Shown here piece after piece: positions 39,001 to 47,214 of a stretch of DNA of 63,583 bases. The first letter of the stretch is position 1. Each line of letters starts with the position of its first letter. Under the pieces are notes generated by a model. It had not been told where the DNA came from and searched no databases. It saw only the letters and a program-made list of their open reading frames with translations. Source of the DNA: Candidatus Babeliales bacterium (lineage in GTDB: Bacteria > Babelota > Babeliae > Babelales > Chromulinivoraceae). The position numbers and the translations under genes were made by a program. The DNA lies in the NCBI GenBank assembly GCA_018062405.1, contig JAGOSF010000008.1:1-63583 (forward strand), read 5' to 3'.

Positions 39001-42000
39001 CCTGCAAATTGATGACACCATTTCATCGACAATCTACACCAATCAAACGATCAGCAACTTATCAACCGATACGGTTAAAATAGTTTTGTATGGGCTTGAT
39101 AGTTCTTCGACAGTCAATGGATCAGTACTAACCCTTTCTGAGCAATCGATTCCATTCATAACTTCTACCACAGGAATTTCTGTACAATCAACATCTGGCA
39201 TTCCATTAATTGCCTTTACTGCAATCGAAGACAGCGCATCCTATTTTATCAATCATGTCGATGGCGTTTGGTCTTTAACTACCTATGGGCCATCAATTCA
39301 TACTTTAACCAACAACTCAACTTCCGCTACCTCTGCAATTAATTTTTATAATGAATCTTTAGAATTACTTGGATCTGTTGACACAGTTGCAGCTGAAGCT
39401 TCGATCTTATTACCTGCTGGCACCGTAGAAATTCATGCAACTGGATTAGTCAATGATAGTAGTTGCATACTTTATTCAACAGGAACAGAATCTTTAAATA
39501 TTTACTCAAATTATACACTTACCAACAACTCGACATCTGGAATTACTGCAACCTATTATGGCTTAGACAGTCAAAATATCATCAACGGTTTTGTGACGAT
39601 TGCAGCTGGGCAAAATGTTCCTTTTATAACCGGAACAACTGGCGTTTCTACAGGATCGATTCCTTATACACCAATTACAGAAAACTCATCCTATTTTGCA
39701 AATCATATCGGCAGTAGTTGGTTTTTAACCAATTATGAAGCATCAGACTTTGCAATTACTAACAACTATGATCTGCCAACTTCAACAATAACTTTCTATG
39801 ATTCAACAGCGCAAACGATTGCAACTATTTCATCAATTCCAGCACAAGGTTCTGTGCTCATCCCAACTGGAACAACTAGCGTTTACGCAACTGGATTAAT
39901 CAATAATAGCAGCAGTTATCTACAAATCGATGATAGCGTCGCTTCAAATATTTACACAAATTTTACGCTCACAAATTTATCAACTGACGATATCTCTGCT
40001 GTTTTGTATGGCCTTAACAGTTCATCGGTTATCAATGGTTTAGTTTCGATTCCTTCAGAAGAATCGATTCCATTTATTACCAGCACAACGGGGATTGCAA
40101 TTCAATCCCCAACTGGCACGACCGTTATTCCTTACACATCATTAATTACAAATGATTCATATTTTGTTACGTACAACACAACTGATGGATGGCATTTGAC
40201 TGCTTACGATCCATCAGAGCATCATCTATTTAACAACTCTCAAGCTGATACTTCAACGATCAATTTTTACGATATAAACTTACAACTCATTGCATCGATC
40301 TCATCAATTGCTGCAAATGATGATGTATTAATTCCTGATGGCACACGATCAATTGTTGCAACTGGATTAGTCAATGGTAGTAGTTGTACGATTCAAACAA
40401 CGGGAACAGAATCATTAAATATTTACTCAAATTACAAACTTACCAACAACTCAACTTCAACGGTTGTTGCCACCTATTACGGATCAAATAGTTCTGCAAT
40501 TGTGAATGGAACTGTCAGTATCCCTGCTGGCCAATTTGTACATTTTGTCACAAGCACCACTGGAATTTCTACACCTACAATTGCTTACACGCCAATCAGC
40601 CAAAATTCTTCTTATTATATTAACCAGGTCAATTCTGTATGGTCATTGACAACTTATCTAGCTTCAGATTTTACCATCACCAATAACTTTGGAAACCCAA
40701 CAAAAATTATTCAATTTTATAATAGCTCTGCTCAAATTATTGGTACAATCCCAACCATACCAGCACAAGGCTCTGTATTAATCCCAGAAAATACAACCAA
40801 AATATTAGGTGCCGGTCTTGTAAACGATAGTAACAGTTACCTGCAAATTGATGACACCATTTCATCGACAATCTACACCAATCAAACGATCAGCAACTTA
40901 TCAACCGATACGGTTAAAATAGTTTTGTATGGGCTTGATAGTTCTTCGACAGTCAATGGATCAGTACTAACCCTTTCTGAGCAATCGATTCCATTCATAA
41001 CTTCTACCACAGGAATTTCTGTACAATCAACATCTGGCATTCCATTAATTGCCTTTACTGCAATCGAAGACAGCGCATCCTATTTTATCAATCATGTCGA
41101 TGGCGTTTGGTCTTTAACTACCTATGGGCCATCAATTCATACTTTAACCAACAACTCAACTTCCGCTACCTCTGCAATTAATTTTTATAATGAATCTTTA
41201 GAATTACTTGGATCTGTTGACACAGTTGCAGCTGAAGCTTCGATCTTATTACCTGCTGGCACCGTAGAAATTCATGCAACTGGATTAGTCAATGATAGTA
41301 GTTGCATACTTTATTCAACAGGAACAGAATCTTTAAATATTTACTCAAATTATACACTTACCAACAACTCGACATCTGGAATTACTGCAACCTATTATGG
41401 CTTAGACAGTCAAAATATCATCAACGGTTTTGTGACGATTGCAGCTGGGCAAAATGTTCCTTTTATAACCGGAACAACTGGCGTTTCTACAGGATCGATT
41501 CCTTATACACCAATTACAGAAAACTCATCCTATTTTGCAAATCATATCGGCAGTAGTTGGTTTTTAACCAATTATGAAGCATCAGACTTTGCAATTACTA
41601 ACAACTATGATCTGCCAACTTCAACAATAACTTTCTATGATTCAACAGCGCAAACGATTGCAACTATTTCATCAATTCCAGCACAAGGTTCTGTGCTCAT
41701 CCCAACTGGAACAACTAGCGTTTACGCAACTGGATTAATCAATAATAGCAGCAGTTATCTACAAATCGATGATAGCGTCGCTTCAAATATTTACACAAAT
41801 TTTACGCTCACAAATTTATCAACTGACAATATCTCTGCTGTTTTGTATGGCCTTAACAGTTCATCGGTTATCAATGGTTTAGTTTCGATTCCGTCAGAAG
41901 AATCGATTCCATTTATTACCAGCACAACGGGGATTGCAATTCAATCCCCAACTGGCACGACCGTTATTCCTTACACATCATTAATTGCAAATGATTCTTA

Positions 42001-45000
42001 TTTTGTTACGTACAACACAACTGATGGATGGCATTTAACTGCTTACGATCCATCGGAGCATCATCTATTTAATAACTCTCAAGCTGATACTTCTACCATC
42101 AGTTTTTACGATATAAACTTACAACTCATTGCATCGGTCTCATCAATTGCTGCAAATGATGATGTATTAATTCCTGATGGAACTCGATCAATTATGGCGA
42201 CTGGATTAGTTAATGGTAGTAGCTGCACGATTCAAACAACGGGAACAGAATCATTAAATATTTACTCAAATTACAAACTTACCAACAACTCAACTTCAAC
42301 GGTTGTTGCAACTTATTACGGATCAAATAGTTCTGCAATTGTGAATGGAACTGTCAGTATCCCTGCTGGGCAATTTGTACATTTTGTCACAAGCACCACT
42401 GGAATTTCTACACCTACAATTGCTTACACGCCAATCAACCAAAATTCTTCTTATTATATTAACCAGGTCAATTCTGTATGGTCATTGACAACTTATCTAG
42501 CTTCAGATTTTACCATCACCAATAACTACAGCAGTGCGACAACTGCTATAACTTTCTACAATCAAAATGCTCAAACTATTGCAACGATACCTTCAATTGG
42601 AGCTCAAGCTTCCATACTTATTCCAACTGGAACTCAAAGAGTATATGCTACAGGGTTAGTTAACCATAGTAACAGCTATTTGAATATCGACGATACAGCT
42701 TCATGCACAATTTATACTGATAATACAATCTCAAATTTATCGACTGAAAGTGTAAAAATAATTTATTATGGCCTTGATAGTTCTTCTGTTATCAATGGAT
42801 CTGTCGTCACTACTTCTGAAGATTTAACCCCTCTCATAACATCTGCTACAGGGATTTCTATTCAATCAATAACAACTGGATTTTCTTTAATTGCTTATAC
42901 TCCATTAGTTCAAAATTCAACCTACTTTATTTCAAACCTTAATGGTATATGGTCTTTAACTACGTATGGACCATCTGCGCATACCTTAACCAATAACTCG
43001 ATCCAAGCAACCTCAACAATTAATTTTTATAATAGCTCTGCAGAACTTATAACATCAGTTGATTCCATCGCTGCTGAAGGCTCTGTACTCATTCCAGATA
43101 ATACTGCAACTATCGAAGCTACAGGACTTGTTAATAATAGTAGTTATATTATACGCACCAACGGAACCGAATCCTTCAACATTTATACCAATTATACACT
43201 GGCAAATAATTCTTCTGATGATATCGTTGCAATCTATTATGGCTTAGATAGTTCATCAACCATCAATGGATCTGTTACTATTCCAGCTGGTCAATATGTG
43301 TATATTATCACGACCACAACAGGCATTTCTATTGAATCTTTAGATGCAGAAGTTTTAGTTGAATATACATCTATCCAAGATGATAGATCCTACTTTATTA
43401 ATCATATCGATGACGTATGGTCACTGAGTTCATACACCCCAAAAATTCATAACAATAGCTCAGAAAACGGAACAAATCTAACTTTCTTTAATCTTGCTGG
43501 TGGTGTTGTTCTTTATGTTGGTGATATCGCAACAGGAGGTACAATAACAACACCAATCAATGCAACATCTCTTTCTATTGATATGTATAATTCAACCCTG
43601 ACGATAGCAACAAGCTTTGCAGCTGATGCATATCTTTTTACGAATAACACGGTAACAAATTACTCATCAGAAACGATTGATATTAATTTCTATAGCCCAA
43701 CAAATAATGGCATAACTCCATTATTAAATAGCCCTAGCATCACAGTTGCTGCAGGACAAAGCATACCAAGAATTTCTACGAGCACATCGCTTGCTGTCGC
43801 TTCTGGAAATTCATCAGTTATTCCTCAAACTTCACTCCTTGATGCTACCTCATATTTTGTTAACTATTACCCTGACGTCAATCAATGGACTTTATCAGAT
43901 TCTATTCCAGTATCAAATGCACGCTTAATTAACAACTACAATCAAACGCTGACCGATCTAAAATTTTACACCGATGACGATGACACAACTCCTGTTCAAA
44001 TCGGCACAACAATACCAACTTTTGAAGCGTATGAATCTACATCGATTCCAACCAATAGCATCGCAACAGAATTTGTTCAAGATTTTAATAGCGTAGATTC
44101 TACGATAAAGTTTTCTATAGAAGAAACTTCAACGGATATTTTTACTGGATTTATTATTCATAATAATACAACAGAAAATGTCGATATTTGGTTCTATACT
44201 CAAGAGCAAGCAACTTTATTAAACAACCCTGCGATACGAACCGTGCCTGGGCAATCAATACCAATCATCACAACAACTGGTAAAGTCATGATCACCAACA
44301 CAACCTATATTAATGCATCTCCAACTGAAACCTATATCCCAATCACCGAAATTACAGAAAATAGATCGTATTATATAATTTATGATGCAACAGCAGAACC
44401 TACATGGCAACTTGTTCCATCACTGCCAGAAAATGCATCCTATTTTACCAATAACTACAATGATCTTGGAATAAATCTTGCTTTCTATGACACAAACAAT
44501 CAACAACAGGGAACAACTTTACCAGAATTTGTTGCGTATAGTTCGACAACAATTCCTCTCTCATCGGTCTATGCAACATTAACATATTTTAACTCGAATA
44601 TTACCGTCCCTGTTTCGAGCTTTGTATCATCGGGAATATTTAGTAATTATGACATTTTAAATAATACAGGCCAAACAATCGAAATAGAATTTTTTGGAAC
44701 AGTTAATGGCCAAACCAATCAACCTTTGAACACCAGTCGAATTATCAATAACATAGCATCAAATAATATAACCCCAATTATTACTGGCGCTACAAAATTC
44801 AATATTTATGATACAAACGGTATTTTACAAGCGACACAAAATGTTATAACACCAAGTACCGATTATACCATCACTAATCCATGGATTATTACACCAACAG
44901 CTCCAGCTAAACTCACCAACAATGCAGGGCAAGATACAACAAATCTTATTTTCTATGATATTACAACACCCATTGGCGATCCTGTTGCTGTTTTTCATAA

Positions 45001-47194
45001 TCAAACAGCTATCGATATTCCAAGCACTGCAACAGTAGCTTCGACACAAGCAATTTTTAATCAGATTGCTTCAACAGTAAAAGTTGCTGTTTCAACTGCT
45101 TTCTCTTCAGAACTTTTCACTGACTATACGATCTATAACAATTCTGTAGAAACAGTCACTCTTACATTTCATGGAACACTCAATAGCATCAGTGGACAAA
45201 ATCTTAACACACCAGAAATTTCAATCGCTCCATTTCATGCAGTTGCAATTTTGACGGGAGCTACAACCGTGTCTGTTACATTTAACCATTCAGTTGTTAT
45301 TTCAAATGCAACGATAGAACCAAGTACAAATTCCTATATCAACTATATTGATGGAGATTGGAGTTTTGACACTTTTGCTTCGATTGCAACTCTAACAAAC
45401 AATTCAACAAGTAGTGCAATAGATCTTATATTTTATGATAGTGAAAATACAGTTATCACAACAAATGCAACGATGACTGCTTATGAATCAAAACCTACGC
45501 CAACCAATGCAACTGTAGCCTCTGCCCATTATCTGACTCCTTTTAACTCAGTATTATCAACGCCTATTTCAGGCGCTGCTTTTTCAACATTTTTTAACAC
45601 AACAAACTCTATTCTTACGAATTCATCGACAACAGAAATTCAAGTTATTTTTTACGGGACGCTCAATGATGTTACAGCGTCACCATTAAATAACCCTGAT
45701 ATTACCATCGAAGCAGGCGGATCTATTCCAATTATGAATGGAGCAGAAAGTTTTACGATACTCATCGATGGCAATAATCCGGTTATTGTTACCTATCCTA
45801 TTGAAATTAATGAATCATACACCATCATAAAAAATGTTGAAGCTGATAATGATGCTTGGACTGTTCAAGAATCTGTTTATGCAGCAACCCTACATAATAA
45901 TCATAATGAAGATGGATCTTCTCTTATGTTCTTTGATCTCAATGATAACCAAATTAATACAACTCAAACAACATTTCCAGCATTTGCTTCTGCAGGTATT
46001 CCTAACAATGTGGTAAAAGCATCATATAACAATTTAAATGCAACTTTAACATTCCCTGTCTCTTCAACTGCCTCATCAAATGTTTTCACGAGCAAGCTTT
46101 ATAATAGAACAGCTTCCACCATCAGTATTAATTATTATGGGACCAACGATACGTTATTAAATAACCCTGCTATCACCTGTTCTTCTGCGAAATCAGTTCC
46201 TATACTTTCTGCAACAGAATATATGATTATCTATGATGAAAGCTCTTCTGTTATTGATTCAAGAATAGATTATGGCCCGATACTTCCTTTAAATATAGCT
46301 TATGACATCGTCAAAAATCCAAATTGGAATATCATTCCTCATCAACTTAATTTCACTAATAATTTTTATCAGGCTGCAAGTTCAGTTCAATTTTATGATA
46401 TCTATAACAGATTAATTTCAACAACAACAATACACCCTTTTGGAACAGTCTTTATTCCATCAAGCCCACAAGCAATTATTGCAATTATTGAATATGAAAA
46501 CTATTCAATAATTGTTCCATTATCAACAACAAATTCTTCAAATGTCTTCACCAATAATCTTCTAACTAATGGATCCAATGATGACCTTTTCATTATTTTT
46601 TACGATGCATCAAATAATGCTTTAAATAATGAGCCAATTCTCTTGCAAGCTGGTACAGCTATCCCTTTTATTAACGGAACTATGTTTATAACTGTTATTG
46701 ATAATGATACAGCGATTATTGCAAATAACCTGATTATACCAACAGAATCATATAAAATCATAGAAACGAGAATGAGAAGTCTTGAGCTGAGAACAACCCA
46801 AGATGTCAGCATTCAACCTCATTCATCAGCCTTAAATGTTATTCGATTACTTGGAGGATCAACTGCCCCAACAACGACAACACCTGGTGTACAAACATAT
46901 GGTAATAATCAAGACCTCTTTAAAGAATTTTTATATGTCAGCCTTTACGCAAAAATCATTACTGATCTTACAGCTCGAACCGCATCAATAAGCGCTGTTA
47001 ATGCAATCATCAATGACTTTGCGATAACTTATGAAAATCAATCTGATTTTAATTATATTGCCTATTTATACCTCATGAATCCTCAACTCAAAACAGCTCA
47101 AGCAACCATGAAAAGTCTCTTCCCAAGCTCAGCACAACAAATTAATATATTCTTCAACTACTTACAAAAACGAAATAATAGTTTATTACAATGA
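30011..47194 (+). CDS. giant exported tandem-repeat surface protein, 5727 aa
   Basis: A single frame of 17.2 kb, roughly 600 kDa. The signal peptide is IIFIVSLIIATQQINA. The N-terminal domain begins TSIFTNNTGYSCNFVDG and runs to about residue 713. Then about 25 modules of about 153 residues follow to about residue 4390. Each has two beta-rich halves: one with TNN-S-T-STITFYNSS...IPAQGSVLIP-GT and TGLVNDSSC, the other NIYTNYTLTNNST...YYG-NSS-INGSVTIPAGQ...TSTTGIST...SYYI...WSLT. About 1340 diverged residues end in a helical domain (EFLYVSLYAK, YLMNPQLK, YLQKRNN). Composition is Ser/Thr/Asn/Ile/Tyr-rich with few charges. The ribosome site is AAAAAGGA. It leads an operon with the delta-60 protein and a shorter paralogue. 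Function is probably surface or adhesive; no catalytic motif or LPxTG/autotransporter domain is visible. Confidence 0.93.
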   Translation: MNFIQKKIIFIVSLIIATQQINAGQNLTSIFTNNTGYSCNFVDGVKSPIVVPSGKSLTYTFTSSPLSYTFGPNPTPLGGSPNGTIGYTSSNNKLTRTTLSGSRFLNDTNVFQIYIAYRTSTGSSLKTILNMGSGTTLNNVTITQIGANPFSSGSISSAPKAASFTINSSGATIQTIQGNITNNSSANSTNVTFYGSSIIKNADINAGASALIPLGSTFMNCINTIMQTPPNYYISVPVSVTTSSNIFAAGSVTNTSNSTVYCVFIGTINGDPNYALAYGSSLAGKGSLPIITGTTRLEIYGSRNQNYTVSNLLASKTIDANSSWYVNHNNGTWTIDATALQGTLLNNYYTATSTIYFNSPSTQSSISSLSGWGTTPIASDVINLSCRGLVNGGSFDITTNNSDLNIYTDSVITNSSDANIYLRYYAPTDIGGYTIYPGQSLPLITTKNSLNISAEINGTVVATATINKNTSYRIVYTGSAYNINAYTPLLSNNNSLAINSLIFYRSNNTVIDNSQTTLSPYATYATPTASSFMTFSYLGSLIYMPITFPTMLNVFTGNYITNSSGQNVSIDYYGDYNFGTNRQLTYPAIATASNQTIPISTGALNGIVYDSSGQRVISSTALTQGVSYRINYIDGIWSLIPTNAPSSFTLTNNFSSPTSTIIFYDSSAKVIDTISSIAARSSVNIPTNTARIYCTGLVNGSSCTIYATDTQSINIYTNYALTNNASSSITATYYGSNSSSVINGSVTIPAGQSVYMITGTTGISTSSIDYTQISQSSSYYIYNINSNWYLTDYLASNYVITNNYDLPTSTITFYNSSSAIITTIESIAAQSSLLIPAGTTKIYGTGLINDSSCYINKNSSASFNIYTNFTLDNLSTETVKALYYDTTSTSTPITTISIPSEEDIPFITGTTAVAIKSASDTILIPYTMLIPNDSYFISNTTDGWHLTAYDPSEHHLFNNSATNTSTISFYDINLQLIASISSIPANDSVLIPDGTRSIVATGLVNGSSCTIQTTGTESLNIYSNYKLTNNSTSTVVVTYYGSNSQFQINGTVTIPAGQFVHLVTSTTGISTPSIAYTPISKNSSYYIYHVGGSWSLTNYLASIYSITNNYSSPTSTMTFYNSSAAILATVSSIPAQGSVLIPTGTTKVNGTGLVNNSSCNINKNDTASYNIYTNFTLTNLSTETVSTVYYGLNSSSTVNGSVAIPASGSVPMITTITGISIQTSAGVELVPYQATSNNSSYFINDINGTWSLTTYDASAYTLTNNAATATSTITFYNSTNKVIGSVASLGANKSVLMPEGTIKIYCTGLVNESSYTIHTTGNESINIYTNYSLTNHAATPILVTYYGSQSSSVINGSITIAAGQSVAIVTGTTGISTPSIAYTQISQSSSYQIYNINSTWYLTDYLASNYVITNNYDLPTSTMTFYNSSAVILATVSSIPAQSSVLIPAGTTNVYGTGLINDSSCYINKNSSASFNIYTNFTLDNLSTETVKALYYDTTSTSTPTGIITIPSEEDIPFITGTTAVAIKSASDTILIPYTTLIPNDSYFISNTTDGWHLTAYDPSEHHLFNNSATDTSTISFYDINLQLIASISSIPANDSVLIPDGTRSIVATGLVNGSSCTIQATGTESLNIYSNYKLTNNSTSTVVVTYYGSNSQFQINGTVTIPAGQFVHLVTSTTGISTPSIAYTPISKNSSYYIYHVGGSWSLTNYLASIYSITNNYSSPTSTMTFYNSSAAILATVSSIPAQGSVLIPTGTTKVNGTGLVNNSSCNINKNDTASYNIYTNFTLTNLSTETVSTVYYGLNSSSTVNGSVAIPASGSVPMITTITGISIQTSAGVELVPYQATSNNSSYFINDINGTWSLTTYDASAYTLTNNAATATSTITFYNSTNKVIGSVASLGANKSVLMPEGTIKIYCTGLVNESSYTIHTTGNESINIYTNYSLTNHAATPILVTYYGSQSSSVINGSITIAAGQSVAIVTGTTGISTPSIAYTQISQSSSYQIYNINSTWYLTDYLASNYVITNNYDLPTSTMTFYNSSAVILATVSSIPAQSSVLIPAGTTNVYGTGLINDSSCYINKNSSASFNIYTNFTLDNLSTETVKALYYDTTSTSTPTGIITIPSEEDIPFITGTTAVAIKSASDTILIPYTTLIPNDSYFISNTTDGWHLTAYDPSEHHLFNNSATDTSTISFYDINLQLIASISSIPANDSVLIPDGTRSILATGLVNGSSCTIQTTGTESLNIYSNYKLTNNSSSAVVATYYGSNSQSQINGTVTIPAGQFVHIITSTTGISTPSIDYTPISKNSSYYIYHVGGSWSLTNYLASIYSITNNYSSPTSTMTFYNNSSQIIGTANSIPATSSVLIPTGTTKVNGTGLVNNSSCDIHKNDAASYNIYTNFTLTNSSTEIVNAIYYGLDDPLIVNGSISIPASSSVAIINSSTGISVESTVHEELVSYTAIINNASYFINNIDGTWSLITYGPTAYTLTNNSSADTSTVTFYDERLTPISQTNLIAAGNFELIPLGTSQIHATGLVNDSSCILYSTGTESLNIYSNYTLTNNSTSGITATYYGLDSQNIINGFVTIAAGQNVPFITGTTGVSTGSIPYTPITENSSYFANHIGSSWFLTNYEASDFAITNNYDLPTSTITFYDSTAQTIATISSIPAQGSVLIPTGTTSVYATGLINNSSSYLQIDDSVASNIYTNFTLTNLSTDNISAVLYGLNSSSVINGLVSIPSEESIPFITSTTGIAIQSPTGTTVIPYTSLIANDSYFVTYNTTDGWHLTAYDPSEHHLFNNSQADTSTISFYDINLQLIASVSSIAANDDVLIPDGTRSIVATGLVNGSSCTIQATGTESLNIYSNYKLTNNSTSTVVATYYGSNSSAIVNGTVSIPAGQFVHFVTSTTGISTPTIAYTPISQNSSYYINQVNSVWSLTTYLASDFTITNNFGNPTKIIQFYNSSAQIIGTIPTIPAQGSVLIPENTTKILGAGLVNDSNSYLQIDDTISSTIYTNQTISNLSTDTVKIVLYGLDSSSTVNGSVLTLSEQSIPFITSTTGISVQSTSGIPLIAFTAIEDSASYFINHVDGVWSLTTYGPSIHTLTNNSTSATSAINFYNESLELLGSVDTVAAEASILLPAGTVEIHATGLVNDSSCILYSTGTESLNIYSNYTLTNNSTSGITATYYGLDSQNIINGFVTIAAGQNVPFITGTTGVSTGSIPYTPITENSSYFANHIGSSWFLTNYEASDFAITNNYDLPTSTITFYDSTAQTIATISSIPAQGSVLIPTGTTSVYATGLINNSSSYLQIDDSVASNIYTNFTLTNLSTDDISAVLYGLNSSSVINGLVSIPSEESIPFITSTTGIAIQSPTGTTVIPYTSLITNDSYFVTYNTTDGWHLTAYDPSEHHLFNNSQADTSTINFYDINLQLIASISSIAANDDVLIPDGTRSIVATGLVNGSSCTIQTTGTESLNIYSNYKLTNNSTSTVVATYYGSNSSAIVNGTVSIPAGQFVHFVTSTTGISTPTIAYTPISQNSSYYINQVNSVWSLTTYLASDFTITNNFGNPTKIIQFYNSSAQIIGTIPTIPAQGSVLIPENTTKILGAGLVNDSNSYLQIDDTISSTIYTNQTISNLSTDTVKIVLYGLDSSSTVNGSVLTLSEQSIPFITSTTGISVQSTSGIPLIAFTAIEDSASYFINHVDGVWSLTTYGPSIHTLTNNSTSATSAINFYNESLELLGSVDTVAAEASILLPAGTVEIHATGLVNDSSCILYSTGTESLNIYSNYTLTNNSTSGITATYYGLDSQNIINGFVTIAAGQNVPFITGTTGVSTGSIPYTPITENSSYFANHIGSSWFLTNYEASDFAITNNYDLPTSTITFYDSTAQTIATISSIPAQGSVLIPTGTTSVYATGLINNSSSYLQIDDSVASNIYTNFTLTNLSTDNISAVLYGLNSSSVINGLVSIPSEESIPFITSTTGIAIQSPTGTTVIPYTSLIANDSYFVTYNTTDGWHLTAYDPSEHHLFNNSQADTSTISFYDINLQLIASVSSIAANDDVLIPDGTRSIMATGLVNGSSCTIQTTGTESLNIYSNYKLTNNSTSTVVATYYGSNSSAIVNGTVSIPAGQFVHFVTSTTGISTPTIAYTPINQNSSYYINQVNSVWSLTTYLASDFTITNNYSSATTAITFYNQNAQTIATIPSIGAQASILIPTGTQRVYATGLVNHSNSYLNIDDTASCTIYTDNTISNLSTESVKIIYYGLDSSSVINGSVVTTSEDLTPLITSATGISIQSITTGFSLIAYTPLVQNSTYFISNLNGIWSLTTYGPSAHTLTNNSIQATSTINFYNSSAELITSVDSIAAEGSVLIPDNTATIEATGLVNNSSYIIRTNGTESFNIYTNYTLANNSSDDIVAIYYGLDSSSTINGSVTIPAGQYVYIITTTTGISIESLDAEVLVEYTSIQDDRSYFINHIDDVWSLSSYTPKIHNNSSENGTNLTFFNLAGGVVLYVGDIATGGTITTPINATSLSIDMYNSTLTIATSFAADAYLFTNNTVTNYSSETIDINFYSPTNNGITPLLNSPSITVAAGQSIPRISTSTSLAVASGNSSVIPQTSLLDATSYFVNYYPDVNQWTLSDSIPVSNARLINNYNQTLTDLKFYTDDDDTTPVQIGTTIPTFEAYESTSIPTNSIATEFVQDFNSVDSTIKFSIEETSTDIFTGFIIHNNTTENVDIWFYTQEQATLLNNPAIRTVPGQSIPIITTTGKVMITNTTYINASPTETYIPITEITENRSYYIIYDATAEPTWQLVPSLPENASYFTNNYNDLGINLAFYDTNNQQQGTTLPEFVAYSSTTIPLSSVYATLTYFNSNITVPVSSFVSSGIFSNYDILNNTGQTIEIEFFGTVNGQTNQPLNTSRIINNIASNNITPIITGATKFNIYDTNGILQATQNVITPSTDYTITNPWIITPTAPAKLTNNAGQDTTNLIFYDITTPIGDPVAVFHNQTAIDIPSTATVASTQAIFNQIASTVKVAVSTAFSSELFTDYTIYNNSVETVTLTFHGTLNSISGQNLNTPEISIAPFHAVAILTGATTVSVTFNHSVVISNATIEPSTNSYINYIDGDWSFDTFASIATLTNNSTSSAIDLIFYDSENTVITTNATMTAYESKPTPTNATVASAHYLTPFNSVLSTPISGAAFSTFFNTTNSILTNSSTTEIQVIFYGTLNDVTASPLNNPDITIEAGGSIPIMNGAESFTILIDGNNPVIVTYPIEINESYTIIKNVEADNDAWTVQESVYAATLHNNHNEDGSSLMFFDLNDNQINTTQTTFPAFASAGIPNNVVKASYNNLNATLTFPVSSTASSNVFTSKLYNRTASTISINYYGTNDTLLNNPAITCSSAKSVPILSATEYMIIYDESSSVIDSRIDYGPILPLNIAYDIVKNPNWNIIPHQLNFTNNFYQAASSVQFYDIYNRLISTTTIHPFGTVFIPSSPQAIIAIIEYENYSIIVPLSTTNSSNVFTNNLLTNGSNDDLFIIFYDASNNALNNEPILLQAGTAIPFINGTMFITVIDNDTAIIANNLIIPTESYKIIETRMRSLELRTTQDVSIQPHSSALNVIRLLGGSTAPTTTTPGVQTYGNNQDLFKEFLYVSLYAKIITDLTARTASISAVNAIINDFAITYENQSDFNYIAYLYLMNPQLKTAQATMKSLFPSSAQQINIFFNYLQKRNNSLLQ
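32690..36780 (+). repeat. near-identical tandem DNA repeat, period 1836 bp
   Basis: Sequence from about 32690 recurs almost unchanged 1836 bp later and again to about 36780 (about 2.2 copies). For example 33114-33299 equals 34950-35135 at the protein level in two frames. One period is 612 codons, i.e. four modules of 153 residues. Flanking modules are more diverged. Boundaries are approximate. Confidence 0.88.
37592..42524 (+). repeat. near-identical tandem DNA repeat, period 1839 bp
   Basis: Copies start at 37592, 39431 and 41270; the third ends near 42524 (about 2.7 copies). Identity is very high, with only scattered substitutions. One period is 613 codons, again four modules. It is a second amplification, distinct from the 1836-bp block upstream. 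Confidence 0.92.
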
Positions 47195-47214
47195 AAATTT
47201 AAAAGGAGTTTTTC

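Noticed and set aside
33114..41556. Several 61-84 codon plus-strand ORFs repeated at 1836- or 1839-bp intervals
   Set aside because: They are alternate-frame shadows of the amplified modules in the giant gene; their repetition reflects the DNA repeat, not separate genes.
32150..43190. CRISPR-like or phage tail-fibre interpretation of the regular repeats
   Set aside because: The repeats are ~153-codon protein modules in one uninterrupted frame with a signal peptide; there are no short direct repeats with unique spacers and no phage genes nearby.
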